The notes under the pieces were generated by a model, which searched no databases, was not told the origin of the DNA, and saw only the letters and a program-made list of their open reading frames with translations. This document shows positions 12,101 through 21,400 of a DNA stretch of 64,000 bases, in pieces. Positions within the stretch are counted from its first letter, which is position 1. Each line of letters begins with the position of its first letter. Source of the stretch: Casuarina equisetifolia (taxonomy: Eukaryota; Streptophyta; Magnoliopsida; Fagales; Casuarinaceae); NCBI GenBank assembly GCA_028551475.1, contig CM052356.1, forward strand, positions 6,954,001 to 7,018,000. Reading direction: 5' to 3'. Position numbers and translations under genes: made by a program.

Positions 12101-14558
12101 GTAAATATAACATGTAATCAAGCTTACAGCCCGCCTTATATCCAATACTAAAAAACCCAATCAATGCAAAACTTCAACAACCGGAGAAACAATTGTTTCC
12201 CAGATTATCATAGAAGCAACCGAACAGATTTAAGTACCTAGAGTCAAAGAAATTACATAATACTCAAGGCCAAGGATACTATAGCTACATTTTTTTGGTT
12301 CCCAGCTCGAGTTGAATTTGGGTGTACCCAACAGTAGAGACAGCCTACATGTCAAACCCCAAACCCCATCCCTGTAAGCCCCAAAATTTTTACATGTAAT
12401 AAAACTTACTTGAAATTATATCCACTTCCTGGCTGCAACACCTCCGGTGCCATCCTGGGAAGCAAAGATAAGTTTAAATCTCAAACACATTGATCAAAGA
12501 AAAAGAGAAAGAAAGAAAGAAATCAATAATATGTCTTACCAGCAAGGAGTCCCCACAAAAGTATTTCTAGAACGTTGTCTATCACCTGCGTCAAACATGC
12601 AGGCTGAGACACCAAAATCAGCAAGCTTTACCATCCCATTACTATCAAGTAATATGTTTCCAGCCTGTAACAAATATCAAAACAAACTCACTTGAGATCT
12701 CCTAATATATCTTCAAAGATAGAAGAGCAAAATAAAACATACACTGAAATAAAGTTGAAGTTACACAACGAACTGACCTTAACATCCCTGTGAATGTGAC
12801 CTTGCCGATGAAGGTACTCCAAAGCCTTCAAAGTTTCTTTTAGTATAGAAGCAATAGCAGCTTCTTCAAATCCATCCGGATATGCTATCTTCATGAGGTG
12901 CAAACAAGAACCTTCTGCCATAAATGGCATAACCACCCAAAGGTTCCGTTCAACAACAAATGAACAAAATGCCTTGACAACATTAGGATGATCTATCAAA
13001 CTCATTGTTTGAGCCTCCCTACGTATATCATCCTGCAAAGTAAAACAATCCATCAAGAAGTAGACCATCTTCAAGAACAATATCTTTGGCCCAAAGAACC
13101 CAAGAAGGTCAGGTGAATCACACTCTTAATTAACTGAAGAGAAAGCCAAGTAAAATTACAAATAATAGAAAGGGGAATGCATAGAGAGGAAAAATTTTCA
13201 GGATGAAGGGTAAATCTTATCCGTGTGTTTTGAACCCTAAAACCCAATGTTTTTCCTAGTCTTAGCAATCAAATACATCATCACAACCAGTTTCACATAC
13301 AAACAGGCACTGAAAAAAAGCTTCTGCAAGCATAGCTTTCAATTTTCTGCATCTTTCATATCCATCAGAGACATTGGCCTCTTTTTGTCCGTCACTCTGT
13401 CCTTCCCCGCCACACACCCCCCCCCCCCCCCCCCCCCCCCCCCCACTGACCCTTGTTTAACAGGGAGTGGAGTTGTCCCTAGGTCCAAAGACCATTAGCA
13501 AATACTCAGCAAACTTAAGCAATAAAACCTTATGATCATCGAATCACACCCAAGCTACAAGCCTAAACCAAAACTCAAACCCAACGGTCACAAATTTTTT
13601 GAAGAAGTTAGACCCCATCTACACATACATAGAACGGTATCTCAGTGTAATGTTCTCATCACATATCCAATTTTTATCCATACTTGTATCCATACCTCAA
13701 CATTCAAGAAATAATCACTTAAGCATGAGTTCTCTACGGTCCATCTTTGCATCTGAGAGAATGCAGAATAGTACAAAAATCTAAAGCTCTCTAGTGCGCG
13801 AATCAACATAATATTAAATGACAAAGATCCGTTTTTGGTGGCCGTATTTCTGGGCATGATAAAAACTGTAAGCAGCAAGACAAATTATCCGCTTCATTTA
13901 CCGTTTCACCTCAGAGATACTTTCTTCCACGATAAAGTGTATAATACTTTCTTCGAAATATTAAGCATAGTCATCCTTTCTATAGCATAGTCTTTCTATG
14001 CTCAAAACTTCTTATACACCGGGATATATCTAAAATTTAAAGGTCCACAAAGAATAACTTCGACGATTTAACAAGTTTCTTTGATTGCTAATAGAAACCA
14101 ATCAATGTTCTAGGCATAAACAAACCAAAATAAATAGCTCTACATTAATTTCAAGCAATAGAACAAACTGCGAATCCAAATGCAACAGTTCGATATTTCC
14201 TAAAACCTGAATTGTTCTCTATTTTCACATCAGAAATAAATTCCACAACACCTCCAAAATGAAACTTCGTAAAGCACGCAAACCAAACAAGATCTCAGCT
14301 CGCATACAATTATTTCCTCGGAATCCAGTCATACGAACAAGTTAAAGAAACAAAAGAAATTCCAAGACGGACAACAAAGCTAACCAGATTGCTATTGCAG
14401 CGATCGAGATCCAAACATTTGACCGCCACGACCTCGTTTAAGGGAAGATAAACTGCTCTGTAGACAGTGGCGCTCGCTCCATACCCCACCTCTTCCAGAA
14501 GCTTGTAGTCGGTGGGATTCGCCGAGTAGGTCCTCTGATTACCTCCCGTCCGCCCCAT
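6145..14558 (-). CDS. STE20/SPS1-type Ser/Thr protein kinase (fray2/BLUS1-like)
   Basis: Twenty-one coding exons on the minus strand, in frame over 2199 nt (732 aa): 14558-14385, 13032-12778, 12664-12540, 12454-12410, 11888-11807, 11706-11638, 11506-11336, 11251-11186, 10238-10170, 10047-9976, 9801-9452, 9325-9189, 9068-8974, 8818-8783, 8690-8634, 8051-7950, 7823-7772, 7658-7603, 6835-6771, 6663-6612, 6213-6145. The kinase domain spans about residues 18-276. It has a glycine loop ([12 protein letters not shown]), catalytic Lys47 (VAVK), HRD at 139-141, DFG at 159-161, activation loop NTFVGTPCW and APE at 187-189, so it should be active. The regulatory tail contains the family-typical [11 protein letters not shown] stretch, Ser-rich segments and a C-terminal coiled coil ([17 protein letters not shown]...). 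Plant members include BLUS1, a phototropin substrate in guard cells; which paralogue this is cannot be told. An upstream in-frame GTG (14570) is not credible; the ATG at 14558 fits the family start. Confidence 0.93.
13417..13444. repeat. Poly-C tract, 28 bases, in kinase intron 1
   Basis: Uninterrupted run of 28 C preceded by CACACA, within the first intron (13033-14384) of the kinase gene. Such long C homopolymers are rare in plant introns and are prone to length error in sequencing. Confidence 0.95.
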
Positions 14559-14577
14559 GACCGACAGCACCGTCCCG

Positions 14578-14619
14578 AAAACCGCCTAACTAGATCGGAA
14601 AACCGCCTCACTAGATCGG
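14578..14619. repeat. Two 21-bp tandem copies in the kinase 5' leader
   Basis: AAACCGCCTAACTAGATCGGA at 14578-14598 is followed directly by a copy with a single difference (A to C) at 14599-14619. It lies 20-61 bp upstream of the kinase start codon, so it is probably transcribed as 5' UTR. Confidence 0.85.
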
Positions 14620-14785
14620 AAAACAGCTCTGCTCTGCTCTCGGAAAACCACTCCCTCCTGCTGCGAGCGAGGCGTTCACGCTGTAGTAAGTTGGCGAAGC
14701 ACCAAATCGTTGACCACCATGTGAAGCGACGTAGAGAAAGATTGGACTCCTGGCTGAGGATGGGAGAGATACAGAGACAAGAGGG

Positions 14786-14810
14786 ACAGAGAGAGAGAGA
14801 GAGAGAGAAG
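14786..14810. repeat. GA microsatellite upstream of the kinase gene
   Basis: A (GA)n run about 20 bp long (CT on the coding strand), about 230 bp upstream of the kinase ATG. CT/GA-rich tracts are common in plant core promoters and 5' UTRs. Confidence 0.85.
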
Positions 14811-14819
14811 GTAGGTGCT

Positions 14820-16084
14820 GACGTGTCGCATTGTCGCTGGGTCATCATTATATTAACACGCGGTCGCGTTGTCACGAGCGACGCCTGGGACCCGCGTTGC
14901 CCGCGCTCTCTTGCAACATCAAGTGCTACGGAGTGTCGTCGAGGCATGTTAAAGTGAGACCGTTCGTGGATTTCACAACCAAATTCTAATCATTTTCTTT
15001 TTCTTTTTCTTTTTTTAAATCAGGAATAAGAAGCTATCTTGTAGAATTCTGTGTCACTGATTTGTCAAGAATCGGGCATTCTATTGATTTTTCTAATTTA
15101 CTCATTAAATAAAAGTGACGAATTTAGATCATATAATAACAAGGAGTAAATCAAATTGGTAGTTGTTTTCTTGCTCAAGTAACGTAGAAATGGTCAAATT
15201 TGGATAACCCCGATTTTGTCGTGCCTTCCAACGCTGTCGTTTTTTCTTCCTAAACTTATATCCAATCTGTCACGTTATCGTGTTTATAAAGAAATAAGTT
15301 TTCTAACATAAAAACATTTTATAGAACGTCAAAACCAATACGACTTGTTCACACATCTCCTCATGATCATCGTGTTTCATAGATGACATCGTGCACAGTG
15401 CCATGTAAGCATCAAATTTGGCAAGATTTTATAACATTTGAGAACCCCATTATAGTCTGAGTTATATTGACTATACAATGTTAAAACTTGTGAAGTATCT
15501 TCTGCTTTGGAGATCGTCAATTGGACAGTTTGCCGATATTTATGCAGTTGATCAACATAAAAATGCTCAGCTGGTCTTGTCATTTGAGCATATTTAAGTA
15601 ATAACTCTTAACACAATAAGATATCCCCACGGTTTCTTTATCCGACGTCTTTGGCGGATGCTTGGGACTACTAAGGCTTTTTTCCCTCATATTTTCTCAT
15701 ATTGCACCTATCGGGATTCAAACTCAAGAGGTGAGGTTTTGGCTTTGATACCAATTGTTATGGACCACTAAGTTAAAAGGAGTTCTTCTTTTGACTTAGT
15801 AGTAATTTTGTAATAGATCTATCTTCACACTTTCAATGTAAGATAACATTCATCTTTAACACTTCATTTCACTTATATACTGATACAAACATTGTAAATA
15901 AACTGAAGCCCAATTTCAAGACATATAGGATTATAAAGTGAAAGCACATTCCTAACTCTAATATCATATTAGAGTGTGAGAGTCCATCTCAAAGCTTTAA
16001 AGCATTAAATAAAAAAATTTCATCATTTATAAGACCATAAATTCATCATCTCATTTTCAATGTAGAACAACACCCAATTTCAAT
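14820..16084. other. Intergenic upstream of kinase; dispersed-repeat sequence
   Basis: No gene seen. 14820-14960 is GC-rich and probably kinase promoter. Around 15700-15780 the strand reads GGGATTCAAACTCAAG, then TTTGATACCAATTGTTATGG, a string typical of plant interspersed repeats; a similar GATACCAATT string recurs at 42141. 15830-16084 is AT-rich with no coding sign. Confidence 0.4.
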
Positions 16085-16915
16085 AGTTTTAGTCCTATCA
16101 AACAATTGCACCTAGTGAAATCAAAGCATGGAATATGCATCATTGCATGAGTGTAGATGACCTGTAGGGCTTTTACACGATCCCAAAGGGGTGGCAAATT
16201 AGTAGATAACTTCTTCACAGAAAGCTGAGGAGGTTTGGCTTGCTTGAAAAAAAAGGATTTTTTCAACAATTTCTCTGTTGTTGGCCTCTTTGCTTGATCT
16301 TTCACCATGCACATTGCCACCATTTTTTTAAAAGACTGGTCACAATTGGAAAATCCTCCATTTAGAATGTTGTTCTACAAGAGAAAGGCATAGAAAGACA
16401 ACAACTACCTAAGTAAAAATGCATATTTATTTCATTTTTCTTTGTAAGGAAGTGAAAAGAATGAGAAAGCCAGCAAGATTGTGAATATGAATGTTATATA
16501 TTATGATAATTCTACAATACAATATAAGGTTTGTATTTATAAATTTAAGCTACAAACTAAATATGAAACTATAATAATTACAAATATTATAAGAATATAT
16601 TGCATAGACTATACAAAGAATATGCTAATTTTTATAATAGAAGAATATTAATAGTTAGATATTCATTAACATTCCAACTAGTCAGAAAAAACATCAATAC
16701 CTTAAAAATGCAAATCCATGTAATAAAACTTGCTTGGAATTGTATTCCCTTGTCTGTATTACCTCTAGTGCCATCTTGGAATGCAAAGATAAGTTAAAAT
16801 CTCAAACACATCGATCAAAGAAACAGAGAAATCCATCAATAATATGTATGACCAGCATGGAGTCCCCACGAAACTATTTCTAGAAAGTTGTCTATCAACT
16901 TTGTCAAACATGGAG
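16085..16915 (-). pseudogene. Decayed partial duplicate of the fray2-like kinase
   Basis: Homologous to exons 3, 4 and 7 of the kinase gene at 6145-14558, same strand. Exon 7 copy: 16335-16162, 58 in-frame codons with one extra Phe (SFFFKQ for SFFKQ) and roughly 80% protein identity. Exon 4 copy: about 16780-16722, with the donor changed from GTAAG to GCAAG and a damaged acceptor. Exon 3 copy: about 16915-16851, where homology stops after the VGTPCW region and CW is followed by unrelated sequence. Flanking intron sequence also matches (for example AAGAGAAAGGCATAGAAAGA at 16379). Exons 5 and 6 are missing; an LTR-like insert occupies part of that interval. With exons 1, 2, 5 and 6 absent it cannot encode a kinase. 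It most likely arose by segmental duplication, since introns are kept, and not by retroposition. Confidence 0.85.
16455..16683 (-). mobile_element. Probable copia-type solo LTR fragment
   Basis: About 225 bp of AT-rich DNA present in the kinase pseudogene but absent from the matching parent intron: alignment resumes at CAGAAAAAACATCAATACC, corresponding to parental CAGAAAGAAAATCAATACC near 11630. Read on the minus strand it begins TTGGAATGTTAATGAATATC and later has TATAAATACAAACCTTATA followed by TTGTATTGTAG, an arrangement resembling Ty1-copia LTRs (TATA box, then R region). Exact ends and target-site duplication could not be fixed. Confidence 0.45.
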
Positions 16916-17673
16916 AGGCTGGTCTGGAAGTGGTCTCCAGACCCATTGATGTCAAATCTTCTCAACATTGTTTCAAAGGTGAACAAGGAATGACATCAAG
17001 CATAAAGGTTTACAACTTGCTTGGTGCGTGCAATGGCATGAACAACTGGAGAAAAATATTTGAGTTGCAGAACAGAAGGAGCTTCAGCTTGGAGATGAAC
17101 AAGGAGGATTAGATTGAGTTGACAACCCTATTTCCGATGGTAAAACTAGTAAATGAAGGGAATAAAGCAAGGGGTAGCAGTAGTAGTGATATAATGAAGA
17201 TGATCTCGGATACATTTTGAATGGCCTTCAGAATGTGTAGTTCTCTATAATTGAAAGAAAGAGTTTTCCATAGATCCTCAGATTCTAATAGACAAACAGA
17301 GAAGCATCACTTTAGTGGGCAGTTGTCACTGATGATTACACGACTGTAACCAAAACTCAAATTTAAGGCATGTCCAATAACAACGGAAATTTGTAGGTAT
17401 TAGATAGCGAATGTTCCACCTAATTGATATCTTGATTTAGTATTGTTCTTACTCAAATGTCTACTTTTCTCAAGGAAATCAAATCATCCATTTCTAACAT
17501 GATATCAAGATCAAAATTCAAGTGGAATTCATCAAAACTTATGCGTTGATCAATCTTAGTAATCAGTTATGATTTGCATAGGAAAATTGTTAGTATAGCA
17601 CTTCAACTCAAGGTTCTTTACATTTCCGAGTGAAAGAATTTGAAGAGTACAAAGAAGAACGATGATCAAAGAC
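16916..17673. other. Intergenic, no gene recognised
   Basis: Between the kinase pseudogene and the stop of the At1g01500-like gene. 16888-17112 (plus) is open for 74 codons but shows no known domain and overlaps the pseudogene edge. The right end is probably the 3' UTR of the downstream minus-strand gene. Confidence 0.4.
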
Positions 17674-18480
17674 TCAAAACATTTTCCTGCGCCTCAATCT
17701 CTTAAGAGAAGCATTAGATACCAAGAAACCCACCCCCAGACACATGGCCCAAATCCCCAAGTCAACGGCCCAATTCATTCCCTCCATGTCCATGCCCATG
17801 CCCATGCCCACATCGCCTACCCAATATCCACCGTCCGATCCACTCTCCCTCTCCTCACTAGGGCAGCAGCAGCCGTCCGATTCAGTGTCTTCGTTGCAAG
17901 AACAGCAGCAGCTGTCGGACTCACTCCCCTCCTCCCTCTCCTCCGGAATCTCCTCCAACGATCCGCACCCTCTCTTCTTCCTCCTCCGCCTCGTCACCAC
18001 CATCTCCACCCTCTCACTCATTGCCACATGTCCCTCCACCGCCACGCAGATCTCCGCCATGCCAGCCTCACTCCCTCCCTCGCTCTCCACCGCGCACTTG
18101 CACTCCAACTTCCACTCCTGTTCCTCGTCTTTCCGGAAAACCCCCTTTATGACCCTCTCCTCCCTCAGGTACACCTCGAAGCGAGCCCCCTCGCCCGCCC
18201 GAACCCGCTGGCGGCTCCCGTACACCGCCTCGCCCTCCTTCGTCGGAGCCGCCACGACGCGGTGCAGTGTCACGAACGCCGCGGAGTCCGGTCGGACAGC
18301 CAACCCGTCCACGTCGAGCGCTTGCTCATTGATGCGGGGGAGGTAGAGGAGCGTGGTGGAATCAGGTAAGGGCTTCCGTGCGAGGTCCAGACCGGAGAAG
18401 CGGACGAAGAATGCTTGGATTCTCAGGCGCCGATCCCGAGCACTAGCTTGAAACCCGTGGTAATCTGTCGACCTACACAT
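17674..18480 (-). CDS. At1g01500-like protein with Cys-rich region and C-terminal membrane segment
   Basis: Intronless minus-strand frame of 268 aa from ATG at 18480. The body matches from memory the plant family typified by Arabidopsis At1g01500, often labelled 'erythronate-4-phosphate dehydrogenase family' although no dehydrogenase fold is visible here: LRIQAFFVRFSGLDL near the N-terminus, LLYLPRINEQALDVDG, then FEVYLREERVIKGVF and EWKLECKCAVE. The second half has Cys-rich acidic patches (about 190-220: SCCCSC, GCCCPSEE), a Met/Gly repeat (GMGMGMDMEGM) and a hydrophobic segment (about 235-258) before basic KRLRRRK, consistent with a single C-terminal membrane anchor. Codon use is GC-rich compared with its surroundings, and the opposite strand is open for 235 codons as a by-product. 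Function unknown. Confidence 0.85.
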   Translation of the reverse strand: MCRSTDYHGFQASARDRRLRIQAFFVRFSGLDLARKPLPDSTTLLYLPRINEQALDVDGLAVRPDSAAFVTLHRVVAAPTKEGEAVYGSRQRVRAGEGARFEVYLREERVIKGVFRKDEEQEWKLECKCAVESEGGSEAGMAEICVAVEGHVAMSERVEMVVTRRRRKKRGCGSLEEIPEEREEGSESDSCCCSCNEDTESDGCCCPSEERESGSDGGYWVGDVGMGMGMDMEGMNWAVDLGIWAMCLGVGFLVSNASLKRLRRRKMF

Positions 18481-21400
18481 CTTCTCACCGAAGCAATAAA
18501 GATCATAAACTGCGTCTTACGTCCATATTCATATACATATACATATGAACACATATGTAGATAGAATTGTTTTGACTGTGGTCGGCGTTCCCTGTCCGCC
18601 GGGCCGCTGGTTTTGAAAGCACACGGTTTGCGACGCTGACGTAAACAATACGACAGCGCGCACACGGGTTGCTGGGTTTACCGTGGGAACATTCCAATTA
18701 TTTTGATTAGCTTTATCTCAATTATTTTTTAAGAAGTCAATAAGTGTTTAATTCTAAATGATGAAGACATTTTATATTCTTAAAGATTCACAACCCATAA
18801 ATGTAGGTTTCAAGTTTGACTGTTTGATTATTGTGCAAAACGAAAAGGTGAGTTGGGGGAAAAGGATTGTTCAATGACAAAGAAGTAGGGGTCAAGAGGT
18901 GCATGAACCGGAGCTGCATTCATTTTTACTTTCAATCGTTTTCATCATCAAGTGGGAGTCGACTCGCTTGTTTTTGTGGCCAAGATGATGCGGGGCGGCG
19001 TTGGTTGATGATATTTTGGCAACTTGCGTGGCAAACAACGTCGGCCGTCCTTGTTCTGGGTTCTTAGGAGATCAGAGAAGGAAAAGGAACACAGAGTTGA
19101 TTGGGCCGGAAGAATGGGGTTGAGAGTTTTTGGTCTAATGATTGGACTAATCATGCATGGACGTTGTGGGTGTTGGCCGGTTTAGTTCTTAGAGAAGGGA
19201 AAGAGTTGCAGAACGCAACTATGGGCTTCGAACAGACCATCCCCCAAGGCCTAGTAGGGCAGAAGAGAATGAGATATGTTGCTTTTGGTTCACTGATTGG
19301 GCTGGAAAATGAGTAGGTTTGACACTTTGGATAGTTTAGTTAAATATTGACCTAATTTTATCACAAGTAAGGTATATTAGAAATAATATATGTCTCGCAT
19401 TATTTTTTTTATGTAAAAAATAGTCATTCTCTCTACAAGCTAGTTTTACATCTAACATGTATTAAAATTTAGATTCAAGTATGATACTTTTTGCTTATAG
19501 ACCAACATATAGTATTCTCATATTAAGGTTAACAGGGCAAGTTAAAAATAGTTTATTTTCTATGGCTTCAATTTTATCTTGGTGTCTTTCATTAAAGCTT
19601 TGCTTAAAATATTGTTGGAACAGGCAGAAGCATTGCTAGTTCAAAGGGACAAAGCAATTGGTCGAAGGAGGCCAGGTCATGCCCAACATACAATATCCCT
19701 ATGCAGGTCAGCATCCACTAAATATGAAAGAGGGAGGTCCATGAAAATGCACAAGGACTTGAAAAGAAAGCCAAAGTACTCTGCCTTCAGCCAGATGCAA
19801 CCAACTCAATGCTCTCTCATGCTCTAAGTGAATCATTTCCGTTTAACATGGATCCTAAAGTTGTTGGGAAGATTGTCAACATGGAAGTAGACCCACCATC
19901 GGCCATTAACTACACAACCAAGTATGTTGTGTTGAATGACACCCCAAAGCAGTTCAGGACCTCCAAAGCAGGAACATGGTGCAAAAGGTTTAGCACTAAC
20001 CTTCAAAAGCTATGATCAAGAAATATAATTTAACATATATTTTTAATATAAAAATTTAGGAAGTTTCCTTGAAATTTATTGTGCCTTTTGAAATCTATAT
20101 CAACATATCTTGTCAAGCTTTTGTTCTATATATTCTTGTTGAGAACCTTGTATGAGGGAATTAACTGAAATATTATCAAGTATTGTATTTTGAGTTAGGT
20201 TCTATTGTCAATTTTCTTTTTCTTTTTGCATATGAAAAGAAAAAAAGCTTCTTATAAGCCAATTTTTTAATATTTAAAATTTATCTTTATTTATTTATTT
20301 TGTTTTTGTCTTTTAAGACACACACATAGAGAAAGGGAGAGGGGGTATCAAAATCCAAACCTGGTGGACTCGCAAGCTAGGGATCTTAGTTTATCACTAA
20401 GCCAAGAGAACACCCCCTATCTTCATTTTTTCTAGCTAATTAAAATAAGTGAACGTTTTTTCTCATGTTGTTTTTGTATAAACGTCTCTAATTGTGTTCA
20501 GCAGAGTCTAAACTGGCTTAAACCTCGAACTAGATTAATGGTCCGATCAATTAAACCCACAAGACTTCAAGGAAGAAGCTGCTGACAAGAATGGGATCCC
20601 TTCCATAGAAAAATAGATGTTGAATAACTTATCTCTAAGGTTCTTTGCAAAGGCATTAACTTCTACGGTCGTTTACAGGTGTATGAACCTACTAATTCTG
20701 CTAAAAGGATTGAATCGGGCTCGTTAGTGGTGCTATGTTTCGTCACAGCACTTTCAGAAATGAAAATCAAATGTACACTTCATCATTTTAATTTGGTCCG
20801 GAGGAGTTTAGCATGTTCAAGCAAGCTAAGAAGAATACAACTTTAGGGACTACTTTTGGCATCGATTCTGACTTTCTATAAAAAGTAAACATAAACTACC
20901 GTGTCACTAACTTCGGCTCATAAATTGACAAAAACAAAAGTGAATTTGACAATTGTTGAAGGTCATCATAGATTTCCCAGGACACTTTCCTATGGTGACT
21001 TCAGAACATGCTAAAATAAACATGCTTTTGTGACAGCTTTACTTGTATTGATCTTGACAAGAAAAGAAAAAAAAAGTCATAAATTGTCATGTCATAGTTT
21101 TGGCTTTAGCATTATCTATTTATCTTGATATATTATATTTAAGTGGGTTTTGTTCGATGCTCAGTATGTGCGATTTTGGCTCAACACAATTGCAATGGCT
21201 AAAGAAGAATGAATTTAACCTTTCAGTGATGGAAAGATTATTATAAACTCCTTTCTTTGCTGCAATATATTTTTGCAGAGGCTAAAACAAAATGAATTGA
21301 ATCATTACCTTCTAGAAAGATTTTCATGAGTTTCTGCATTAGCACTAAAGTGCATAATGGATGATGCGTCTATATATATACCTTCAATATGACCAAGAGA

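Noticed and set aside
14438-14947. 169-codon minus-strand frame over the kinase start
   Set aside because: Different frame from the kinase exon, composition of a GC-rich leader, no domain.
17662-18369. 235-codon plus-strand open frame
   Set aside because: Antisense shadow of the GC-rich At1g01500-like gene; Pro/His/Leu-rich with no domain.
20315-20430. tRNA-like B-box string
   Set aside because: No A-box partner or cloverleaf could be built; at most a decayed SINE, too weak to call.
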